From JBBPYA01 sp038200385 (GTDB lineage: Bacteria > Actinomycetota > Actinomycetes > Mycobacteriales > Geodermatophilaceae), in NCBI GenBank assembly GCA_038200385.1, contig JBBPYA010000168.1:1-15671 (forward strand): 15,671 nucleotides of DNA, written 5' to 3'. The translations under genes were made by a program, and so were the position numbers. Below, one piece after another: positions 7,199-13,597 of this stretch (its first letter is position 1; each line of letters opens with the position of its first letter). The notes beneath the pieces were generated by a model. That model did no database searches. It saw only the letters and a list, made by a program, of their open reading frames with translations, and was not told the DNA's origin.

Positions 7199-7314
7199 CG
7201 GGGCTCCTGGGTGTCGTGCTGCGCGAGTGATTGCAGCCTGCCGCGGCCCGGGTCGGCTGTCGAGCGCGCCCCGGCCGCGGCCACCGGGGCCGTCGCGCCG
7301 GTCGACGGACTGGG

Positions 7315-7320
7315 TAGGTT
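7315..7320 (+). promoter_or_regulatory. -10 element of a leaderless-type promoter for the SDR gene
   Basis: TAGGTT fits the actinobacterial TANNNT -10 consensus and ends six bases before the ATG at 7327, the spacing expected when transcription starts at or next to the start codon. The intervening GCGGGG is a poor ribosome binding site, which agrees with a leaderless transcript. No clear -35 element is seen at 17-18 bases upstream. Confidence 0.45.
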
Positions 7321-7326
7321 GCGGGG

Positions 7327-7989
7327 ATGCAGCGGGTCGCCGTGATCGTCGGAGCGGGTCCCGGTCTGGGCGCTGCGCTGGCGCGCCGGCTCGGCCGGAA
7401 CGGCTGGGCCCTCGCGCTGATCGCCCGCAACGAGCAGCGGCTCACCGAGCTGGGCACGTCGCTGCAGGCCGCCGGGGTCACCGTCGGCTGGACGGCAGTG
7501 GACGTCGCCGACGCATTGAGGCTGGCCGCGGCCGTCACCCGGTTCGGTGGCTTCGCCAACCGGATCGACGTCCTGCACCACAACGCGGTCGCGTTCCGCT
7601 CCTCCCCGGCGACCGCGTTGACCGCCGAGCAGCTGCTCGCCGACCTCGCCGTGGGAACCGCTGGGCTGCTGACCGGTCTGCGGGCGGCCCTGCCGTTCCT
7701 GTCCTCCGGCTCGCTGGTCCTGGCCACCGGCGGTGGCAGCGCGGACTCACCGATGACGTCGGCGGCCAGCCTCGGCGTGCAGAAGGCCGCGCTGCGAAAC
7801 CTCGTCACCGCCGTGGACCGGGACGTGCGGGACCGGGGGATCAGGGCGGCGTCCCTCACGGTCAACGGCACGATCGCGGACGGGACGCCGTTCGCCCCGG
7901 ATCGGATCGCCGACGCAGTCGCGGCACTGATCGACTCGGCCCGGTCGGGCGGCGACAGCTGGCGCACCGAGGTTGCCTACGACGGGTGA
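7327..7989 (+). CDS. atypical short-chain dehydrogenase/reductase family protein
   Basis: This 220-residue protein has a Rossmann start, VAVIVGAGPGLGAALARRLG, with the glycine pattern GAGPGLG (9-15) binding NAD(P), and ARNEQRL (33-39) after the second strand, where an Arg often favours NADP. The usual NNAG is replaced by HHNA (84-87). The active-site lysine is present (Lys153 in GVQKAALRNL), but the tyrosine four residues before it is Leu149, and no serine sits at the usual place about 13 residues earlier (nearest Ser138). It therefore probably lacks the standard SDR mechanism and may bind the cofactor for another purpose or act on an unusual substrate. At 220 residues it is slightly shorter than the classical 250. 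It is convergent with the MFS gene and divergent from the ASCH gene. Confidence 0.85.
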   Translation: MQRVAVIVGAGPGLGAALARRLGRNGWALALIARNEQRLTELGTSLQAAGVTVGWTAVDVADALRLAAAVTRFGGFANRIDVLHHNAVAFRSSPATALTAEQLLADLAVGTAGLLTGLRAALPFLSSGSLVLATGGGSADSPMTSAASLGVQKAALRNLVTAVDRDVRDRGIRAASLTVNGTIADGTPFAPDRIADAVAALIDSARSGGDSWRTEVAYDG

Positions 7990-7992
7990 CCG

Positions 7993-8016
7993 GCCCGGCG
8001 GCAAGGGCCGCCGGGC
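7993..8016. terminator. bidirectional hairpin terminator
   Basis: GCCCGGCGGC (7993-8002) and GCCGCCGGGC (8007-8016) form a perfect 10-bp stem with a 4-base loop (AAGG). It fills the gap between the SDR stop (7987-7989) and the stop of the convergent MFS gene (from 8017), so it is placed to end both transcripts. There is no T-run on either side, which is usual in high-GC actinobacteria. Confidence 0.75.
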
Positions 8017-9264
8017 TCAGGACACCGGCTCGGTGACCGCCTCGGCGACGGCGCCTCCGGTCCGCTCCCGCTCCGGCGCCGCGCTGGCGACGGGTTGTTC
8101 GGCGGCGGTCACGAGGCGGGCCCCGGTGGCCAGGATGAGCCCGGCCACGACCAGGCTGGCCGCCCCGACGTAGAACGGCACCGACAATCCGAAGTGGTCG
8201 GCCAGCACTCCGGCTCCGAACGGCGCGAGTCCGCCACCGATGAAGCGCACGAAGCTGTACGCCGAGGACGCCACCGGGCGGTCCACCGTGGACACCGTCA
8301 TGACGGCCTGGGTGACCAGGGTGTTGTTCACCCCGATGAAGGACCCGGCCACGATGACCGCCACGATCAGCGTCGTCCGGGAATCGGTGAACAGCGCGAT
8401 CACCAGCAGGTCCACGGCCATCAGCGCGAAGCTGCCGTACAGCGACCGGACGGTGCCGAAGCGGGCGTGCAGCCAGGGCGCTCCGAACACGGCGAAGACG
8501 GCGACCATCGCGCCCCACGCCGTGAAGACCGCGCCGAGCGCGCGCGCTCCCAGGTGCATCGGGTACGGCGTGTACGCCAGGAGGGTGAAGAAGCCCCAGT
8601 TGTAGGCCAGCGCCATCAGGCTCAGGGTGAGCAGCCCTCGGTGCCGCAGCGCCCGCAGCGGCGCGACGAGGAACGTGCGTTGCGCGGGCTTCGGGGTGCG
8701 CTCGACGAGCAGCACGACGAGTAGCAGCGCGATCGACATCAGGACCGCGACGCCGTAGAACGGCAACCGCCAGCTGCGCGCGCCCAGCAACCCGCCGAGC
8801 AGGGGACCGACTGCGATGCCGACGCCGAGAGCGGTCTCGTAGAGCACGATCGCGCCGGCGAACCCACCGCTGGCGGAGGCGACGATGACCGCCAGCGAGG
8901 TGGCGATGAACAGCGCGTTGCCCAGACCCCACCCCGCGCGGTAACCGACGATCCCGGCGATGCTGTCCGCCGATCCGGCCAGCGCAGCGAAGACGATGAT
9001 GAGCGCGAGACCGACGATCAACGTCCGCTTGGCGCCGATCCGCGACGACACCCAGCCGGTGACGAGCATCGCGACAGCGGTCACGAGCAGGTAGCTGGTG
9101 AACAGCAGGCTGACCTGGCTCGGGCTGGCGTTGAGCTGGTCGGCCAGCGCCGGCAGGATCGGGTCGACCAGCCCGATGCCCATGAACGACACCACGCAGG
9201 CGAAGGCGACGACCCACACCGCCTTGGGCTGGCGGAACGGGCTCTCACGGGGCAGGGCGCTCAC
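8017..9264 (-). CDS. MFS transporter, drug-efflux (DHA1-like) type
   Basis: The 415-residue product has about twelve hydrophobic helices, with a basic central loop (LVERTPKPAQRTFLVAPLRALRHR) after helix six and a soluble Ala/Glu-rich tail from about residue 385. Motif A-like GWVSSRIGAKR (70-80) lies between helices two and three, the motif B arginine is Arg109 in YRAGWGLGNA, and antiporter motif C is GVGIAVGPLLGG (147-158) in helix five. Motif C is characteristic of proton-coupled exporters rather than importers, so efflux of a small toxic molecule across the cytoplasmic membrane is the best guess; the substrate is unknown. It starts with GTG and follows the MarR gene by 76 bases, the common arrangement of a regulator and its exporter. 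The gap between them shows no convincing promoter or terminator. Confidence 0.88.
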   Translation of the reverse strand: MSALPRESPFRQPKAVWVVAFACVVSFMGIGLVDPILPALADQLNASPSQVSLLFTSYLLVTAVAMLVTGWVSSRIGAKRTLIVGLALIIVFAALAGSADSIAGIVGYRAGWGLGNALFIATSLAVIVASASGGFAGAIVLYETALGVGIAVGPLLGGLLGARSWRLPFYGVAVLMSIALLLVVLLVERTPKPAQRTFLVAPLRALRHRGLLTLSLMALAYNWGFFTLLAYTPYPMHLGARALGAVFTAWGAMVAVFAVFGAPWLHARFGTVRSLYGSFALMAVDLLVIALFTDSRTTLIVAVIVAGSFIGVNNTLVTQAVMTVSTVDRPVASSAYSFVRFIGGGLAPFGAGVLADHFGLSVPFYVGAASLVVAGLILATGARLVTAAEQPVASAAPERERTGGAVAEAVTEPVS

Positions 9265-9340
9265 GCCAGCACCGTCCTACGGCCGGTGACCCGCTGCGCG
9301 GGAACGGCGCGAGCAACACTGGTTCGCCCGCTGCGCTCGC

Positions 9341-9811
9341 TCACACCAGCACCTCGGCGCGGTGCAGTCCGGCCAGCCGGGCGGTCTCCCCCATCTCGGC
9401 GAGGTGGTCCAGCGCCGGGACAGCGGCGGTCAGCTGCCGGCGCTCCGGGGCCGGCAGCCGCTCGACGTACTCGGCGATCTGCTCCCGGCGGGCCGCGCGG
9501 CGCCGGCCGAGCAGGTCCTCACCGGTGTCGGTGATCGCCACGAGGACCACCCGCCCATCGTCGGGATCGGGTCGGCGCACGGCCAGTCCGTCGCGCTCCA
9601 GCCTGGCCACCAGCTGGGTCATGCCCGGCTGGGTGAGGTTCTCGCTGTGCGCGAGATCGCCGAGCCGGGCCGGGCCGTATCGGGACAAGGTGTTCAGCGT
9701 TGCCGCGGTAGCCAGGCTCAGCTCCCCGGGTGCGGGCAACCGGCGTACGACGGCGGACAACCGTTCCAGGAGGCCGGCGAGCTGGCCGAGCTCGGGGTTG
9801 GCGACAGGCAT
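9341..9811 (-). CDS. MarR-family transcriptional regulator
   Basis: This 156-residue protein has the MarR winged-helix fold: dimerisation helix at the N terminus (ELGQLAGLLERLSAVVRRL), helix-turn-helix at about 49-80 (RLGDLAHSENLTQPGMTQLVARLERDGL), and the wing RRPDPDDGRVVLVAITDTG (79-97) with the conserved D-x-R. C-terminal helices complete the dimer. MarR proteins are usually repressors released by small phenolic or oxidising ligands. The protein contains no tryptophan, so it lacks the N-terminal Trp of the urate-responsive HucR/MftR group, which argues against a direct role for urate sensing next to the allantoin operon. Its likely targets are its own promoter, through the AT-rich repeats just upstream, and the downstream MFS gene. 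Confidence 0.88.
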   Translation of the reverse strand: MPVANPELGQLAGLLERLSAVVRRLPAPGELSLATAATLNTLSRYGPARLGDLAHSENLTQPGMTQLVARLERDGLAVRRPDPDDGRVVLVAITDTGEDLLGRRRAARREQIAEYVERLPAPERRQLTAAVPALDHLAEMGETARLAGLHRAEVLV

Positions 9812-9816
9812 GCCGC

Positions 9817-9852
9817 ATGTATATCAGCTACTTATGCAAGCCGCTTATGTAT
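9817..9852. promoter_or_regulatory. candidate MarR operator and marR promoter
   Basis: About 38 bases around this site are roughly 60% A+T in an otherwise very GC-rich window. They hold two copies of CTTATG 13 bp apart (9831-9836 and 9844-9849), two copies of ATGTAT 30 bp apart (9817-9822 and 9847-9852), and a short palindrome AAGC-C-GCTT (9838-9846). On the minus strand TATACA (9823-9818) ends six bases before the ATG of the MarR gene, so a leaderless promoter would be covered by the repeats, as expected for autorepression. It lies in the 54-base gap between the allantoicase stop and marR. Confidence 0.5.
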
Positions 9853-9865
9853 CCCCGGTCGACCG

Positions 9866-11032
9866 TCACGCCAGGGCGGCGCGGAGCGCGGCAGGCAGAT
9901 CCTGTCCGCGGTCGAGCGGGCGGGCGGCGACCAGCTCCGCGGCCTGCTCGGCCCCGAGATCGCTCCCGTCGGTCAGGATCGCGCGGGCGTGCTCGGCGGG
10001 CAGCAGGTCGAAGAAGCGGGCGGCCAGGGCATCGCGCCCGGCCGCCGCCAGCTCGCCCCACAGCCGGACCCGGGCCATCCCGCCGTCGGGGTAGACGTCG
10101 AGGCGGACGTGGGCGACCTGCTCGTCGGTGCGTAGCCGGAACCGGTGCCGGGTGTCGGGCTGGAGGCGGATCTTGGGGAGCAGCTCGACCCAGGCCCCGT
10201 CCTCAGAATCGGACCCGGAGCCGCCCGCAGCCCGGCCCCGCAGGCTCGCCCAGCCCGGGGCGTTGCCGACGAAGTAGCTGGTGTCCAGTTCGGCCAGCCG
10301 CACCACGCCGGGCCCGGCGAGCCCGAACTCCACGAAGTCGTTGCTGTCGTCACGGCGGCGGGCGGTCTCCCAGCCCTCCCCCATCAGCCGGGCCTGGCCG
10401 GGGGAGATCAGGTTGCGCGGCGAGGAGTAGAACATGTTGCTGCAGGCCGTGACGTCCCCGCCGTTCTCCAGCGCCGCCAGGTCCACGGCGCCGGCGCTCA
10501 GCAGCCGCGGGTCGGGTACCGGCTCGCCGTGCACCCGCAGCCGGGCGATGCCCCCGTCGGGGTACATGCACACCCGCACGTGGGTGACCCGCCGCTCGAC
10601 GTCGACGACGACGAAGGGGTTCCGACGGTCCCCGTCCACCGGCGAGCGCGGCACGAGCGGGAACCACGGCAGTCCCTCGAGCTCGGCCGGGGCCGGGTAC
10701 CCCTCGACACCGACCCCCTCCACCGAGACCTCCGGCGGGTAGTTGCCCTTGAAGAAGGCGGTGTCCACGATCACCCCGCGCACCACCCCCGGGACGCCCA
10801 GCCGCACGACGGCCCAGTCGTATCCGGGCTCGCGGCGCCGTCGGGTCTCCCAGCCGTCGTAGATCTGGCCCTTGGGCCCGAACGTGTACGTCGAGTAGGC
10901 GGGCTCGTCGTCCTTGACGAGGTTCTCCCGCTCGGCGAACAACTCGTCGTTTGCGGCCAGGACGCCACCGCCGAGGCGCCGGGCGGCCAGGTCCACGAGC
11001 TGGGTGAACTCCGGTGCGGTGGGCTCGCTCAT
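9866..11032 (-). CDS. alc: allantoicase
   Basis: Allantoicase (allantoate amidinohydrolase, EC 3.5.3.4) hydrolyses allantoate to ureidoglycolate and urea in the cytosol. The 388-residue protein shows the two homologous jelly-roll repeats of the family. Repeat one has IYDGWETRRRREPGYDWAVV (57-76) and HVRVCMYPDGGIARLRVHGE (151-170); repeat two has MGEGWETARRRDD (217-229) and HVRLDVYPDGGMARVRLWGE (308-327). A Gly/Ser-rich insert (270-279) interrupts the second repeat. After residue 330 there is a helical tail of about 58 residues (FFDLLPAEHARAIL, then AAELVAARPLDRG) beyond the core. The start ATG at 11032 overlaps the allantoinase stop (ATGA), and AAGGAG lies four bases upstream within the allantoinase gene. 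It is the last gene of the catabolic operon. Confidence 0.93.
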   Translation of the reverse strand: MSEPTAPEFTQLVDLAARRLGGGVLAANDELFAERENLVKDDEPAYSTYTFGPKGQIYDGWETRRRREPGYDWAVVRLGVPGVVRGVIVDTAFFKGNYPPEVSVEGVGVEGYPAPAELEGLPWFPLVPRSPVDGDRRNPFVVVDVERRVTHVRVCMYPDGGIARLRVHGEPVPDPRLLSAGAVDLAALENGGDVTACSNMFYSSPRNLISPGQARLMGEGWETARRRDDSNDFVEFGLAGPGVVRLAELDTSYFVGNAPGWASLRGRAAGGSGSDSEDGAWVELLPKIRLQPDTRHRFRLRTDEQVAHVRLDVYPDGGMARVRLWGELAAAGRDALAARFFDLLPAEHARAILTDGSDLGAEQAAELVAARPLDRGQDLPAALRAALA

Positions 11033-12432
11033 CTGTCTCCTTGCTCTCGGGAACCGGCGGCACGGCCGGTCCCTCGCTCTCGGGAACCGGCGGTACGGCC
11101 GGTCCCCCGGGTCAGGAACCGGCCCCGCGGCGGGCCGCCGTCGGTCCGCCGCCCGCGCAGCCAGCAGCCGCGCACGACGCCGGACAGCTCGCGGCCGGCG
11201 TAGGGCGTGATCTTGTTGCGGTGGTGGAGGGCGCCGGGGTCGACGATGAAGCGCTGGTCCGGTGCGAAGGCCACCAGGTCGGCGTCCTGACCGGGCGCCA
11301 GCCCGCCCTTGCCGGTCAGGCCGGCCAGCCGGGCCGGTCCCTCGGCCATCCACCGCACGACGTCGGTCAACTCGTGGCCGCGGGCACGGGCCTCGGTCCA
11401 AACCGCCGGCAGCGCGACCTGCAGCGAGGCGATGCCGCCCCAGGCGGTGCGGAAGTCCGGCGCGTCCAGCCCCTTCAGCTCCGGCGTGCAGGGCGAGTGG
11501 TCGGACACGATGCAGTCGATGTCGCCGGCGGCCAGCGCCGCCCACAGCCGGTCCCGGTTGGCCGCCTCCCGGATCGGCGGGCAGCACTTGAACGTCGTGG
11601 CGCCGGCCGGGATCGTCTCGGCGTCGAAGCACAGGTAGTGCGGGCAGGTCTCGACAGTGACCCGGAGGCCGGCCTGCCTTGCCTCCCGCAGCATCGGCAC
11701 CGCGTCGCTGCTGGACAGGTGGAGTACGTGGGCGCGGGCGCCGGTCCGGCGGACGGCGGCCAGCACGTCGGCGATCGCCTGGTGCTCCGCGGCGCGCGGC
11801 CGCGAGCCCAGGAAGTCCGGGTACCCGGGGTCGGCTCCCGAGGGGGCGGCGGCGATGACGGCGGCGTCCTCGGCGTGGACGAGCATCAGCGCGTCCACAG
11901 TGGACAGCCGCTGCAGGTAGTCCGGCAGCTGGGCCGGGGTCAGCGGCGCGAACTCCTCGACGCCGGAGTCCAGCAGGAAGCACTTGAAGCCGAAGACACC
12001 GGCCTCGTGCAGCGGGAGGAGGTCGTCGATGTTGCCGGGCACCGCGCCGCCCCAGAAGCCGATGTCCACGTGGCACTTCCCCGCCGCGGCCCGCTTCTTC
12101 ACCGCCAGCGCCTCGACGTCAACGGTCGGCGGGATGCTGTTCAGCGGCATGTCCACGATCGTCGTGACGCCGCCGGCCAGCGCAGCCCGGGTCGCGGTCT
12201 CGAAGCCCTCCCACCGGGTACGGCCGGGCTCGTTGACGTGCACGTGGGTGTCCACCAGACCGGGCAGCAGCACCTCGTCCTCGGCCAGGTCGACCACCTC
12301 GTCGGCGTCGACCCGGTCCGACCAGGGCTCGACGGCGGTGATCCGCTCGCCGGTGACGGCGACGCAGACGGCCCGCTCCCCCGCGGGGGTGACCGCGCGC
12401 CGGGCTCGCACGATCAGGTCCGGGCCGCTCAC
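11029..12432 (-). CDS. allB: allantoinase
   Basis: Allantoinase (EC 3.5.2.5) opens the hydantoin ring of allantoin to allantoate. The 467-residue protein has the cyclic amidohydrolase metal site complete: HVH (63-65) in LLPGLVDTHVHVNEPGRTRWEG, the lysine expected to be carboxylated (Lys150 in GVFGFKCFLL), His186 in LVHAED, His238 in VLHLSSSD, and Asp311 in VSDHSPC. The motif VHVNEPGRTRWEGF separates allantoinases from dihydroorotases and hydantoinases. I took the GTG at 12432, which overlaps the glycerate kinase stop (GTGA); the frame upstream has no family likeness. The C terminus carries about 25 extra residues made of two 11-residue repeats (GTGRTAGSRER and GTGRAAGSREQ) beyond the normal end near residue 440, encoded by a 33-bp tandem duplication. 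Confidence 0.94.
   Translation of the reverse strand: MSGPDLIVRARRAVTPAGERAVCVAVTGERITAVEPWSDRVDADEVVDLAEDEVLLPGLVDTHVHVNEPGRTRWEGFETATRAALAGGVTTIVDMPLNSIPPTVDVEALAVKKRAAAGKCHVDIGFWGGAVPGNIDDLLPLHEAGVFGFKCFLLDSGVEEFAPLTPAQLPDYLQRLSTVDALMLVHAEDAAVIAAAPSGADPGYPDFLGSRPRAAEHQAIADVLAAVRRTGARAHVLHLSSSDAVPMLREARQAGLRVTVETCPHYLCFDAETIPAGATTFKCCPPIREAANRDRLWAALAAGDIDCIVSDHSPCTPELKGLDAPDFRTAWGGIASLQVALPAVWTEARARGHELTDVVRWMAEGPARLAGLTGKGGLAPGQDADLVAFAPDQRFIVDPGALHHRNKITPYAGRELSGVVRGCWLRGRRTDGGPPRGRFLTRGTGRTAGSRERGTGRAAGSREQGDR
11043..11108. repeat. 33-bp in-frame tandem duplication at the allantoinase 3' end
   Basis: Two adjacent 33-base units (11043-11075 and 11076-11108) differ at only two positions (C/T within CACGG and TACGG, and T/C near the unit end). 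Each unit contains a 6-bp inverted repeat, ACCGGC and GCCGGT, around a 6-base centre. The unit length is exactly eleven codons, so it lengthens the protein by GTGRTAGSRER and GTGRAAGSREQ without breaking the frame. A decayed third copy may start at about 11109 (GGGTCAGGAACCGG). The repeat ends just before the allantoicase ribosome binding site. Confidence 0.85.
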
Positions 12433-13595
12433 GACAAGCGCTCCGCGGCGATCCGCGCACCGAGGCGTTCCAGCAGCGGCCCGGCCTCGTCGTGGCAGCG
12501 CCGCTCGTCGGACTCCAGGTCGGTCAGCGCGTACGCCGCCAGCAGACCCATCCCGGCCAGCTGGTCGCGGTCGAGCAGGCACCGTCCGGCCACCGCCACG
12601 GCCGGTACCCCGGCCCGGCCGGCGGCCGCGGCGACCCCGGCCGGGGCCTTGCCGTGCAGGGTCTGCAGGTCCAAGGAGCCCTCCCCGGTCACGACCAGTC
12701 GCGCACCGTCCAGCGCGGCGCGGACGCCGGTGAACTCCAGCACGACGTCGATCCCGGGGCGACGCCGGGCGGACAGGACGGCCAGCGCGGCGTAGCCGAC
12801 GCCGCCGGCCGCTCCGGCGCCGGCCTCGTCTGCCGCGGCCCGCGCCGGCTCTCCGAGGGCGGCGGCGAGCACCGCCACGAGACGCCGCAGACCGGCCTCC
12901 AGCCGCTCCTCGTCGGCCGGGGTGGCGCCCTTCTGCGGCCCGTACACCGCGGCCGCCCCGCGGGCGCCGAGCAGCGGGTTGTCGACGTCGCCGGCCAACA
13001 CGACCCGCGCTCCCCCGAGCCGCGGGTCCAGGCCGGCCAGCTCGATCCGGCCCAGCTGGGCCAGCGCGGCGCCGCCGTGGTCGATAGGGGCGCCGCCGGC
13101 GTCGAGGAGTCGCGCTCCCAGCCCGACGAGCAGGCCGGCCCCGCCGTCGGTGCAGGCGCTGCCCCCGACCCCGAGGACGATCTCGGTGCAGCCCTCGTCC
13201 AGGGCGATCCGAATCAGCTCGCCGGTCCCGAGACTGGTGGCGCGCAACGGATCCGGTACACCACCGGGCAGCATCGCCAGCCCGGAGGCGGCGGCCATCT
13301 CCACCACCGCTGTGGTGTCCCGGACCGCGAGCGCGCTCGGCAGCGGTTCGCCGGTCGGCCCGCTGACCGTGGCCGGCACCCGTCGGAAGCCCGCGGCCAG
13401 CGCCGCCTCCAGGGTGCCCTCGCCGCCGTCGGCGATCGGCAGCTGTACGACGTCGGCGTCGGCAGCGATCCGGTGGATGCCGGCGGCCACCCGGGCCGCG
13501 ACCTCGCCGGCGGACAGGGACCCCTTGAACTTGTCGGGGGCGAGCACGACGTGACCACCCGCCACCCCGCGGGTACCCGGTGCGGTGTCGGCCAC
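12429..13595 (-). CDS. glxK: glycerate kinase (GlxK/GarK family)
   Basis: Glycerate kinase phosphorylates D-glycerate with ATP, in this family usually to 2-phosphoglycerate, feeding glycolysis. The 388-residue protein has the family motifs: VLAPDKFKGSLSA (17-29), PIADGGEGT (53-61), LGVGGSACTDGGAGLL (141-156), LAGDVDNPLLGARGAA, and VTGEGSLDLQTLHGKAP in the C-terminal part. Length is normal for GarK/GlxK (about 380). The GTG at 13595 gives about fourteen residues before the conserved first strand; a later start in that stretch is possible. It starts two bases after the glyoxylate carboligase stop and ends overlapping the allantoinase start by four bases, so it is translated as part of the operon. 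Confidence 0.93.
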   Translation of the reverse strand: MADTAPGTRGVAGGHVVLAPDKFKGSLSAGEVAARVAAGIHRIAADADVVQLPIADGGEGTLEAALAAGFRRVPATVSGPTGEPLPSALAVRDTTAVVEMAAASGLAMLPGGVPDPLRATSLGTGELIRIALDEGCTEIVLGVGGSACTDGGAGLLVGLGARLLDAGGAPIDHGGAALAQLGRIELAGLDPRLGGARVVLAGDVDNPLLGARGAAAVYGPQKGATPADEERLEAGLRRLVAVLAAALGEPARAAADEAGAGAAGGVGYAALAVLSARRRPGIDVVLEFTGVRAALDGARLVVTGEGSLDLQTLHGKAPAGVAAAAGRAGVPAVAVAGRCLLDRDQLAGMGLLAAYALTDLESDERRCHDEAGPLLERLGARIAAERLS

Positions 13596-13597
13596 CG

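Noticed and set aside
7164..7967. Possible N-terminal extension of the ASCH protein
   Set aside because: It is antisense to the SDR gene and Arg/Ser/Pro-rich, with no family likeness before residue M at 7163.
4860..8036. A 1058-codon open frame on the plus strand
   Set aside because: It is antisense to the helicase and ASCH genes, whose minus-strand frames have clear domains. Its translation is Arg/Pro/Gly/His-rich without motifs, and long antisense frames are expected at this GC content.
9319..9349. CTGGT/ACCAG inverted repeat before the marR stop
   Set aside because: Only 5 bp of stem with a 21-base loop; too weak to call a terminator.
11033..12076. Possible long N-terminal extension of allantoicase
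   Set aside because: It overlaps the allantoinase gene in another frame; the ATG at 11032 with AAGGAG and ATGA overlap is far better.
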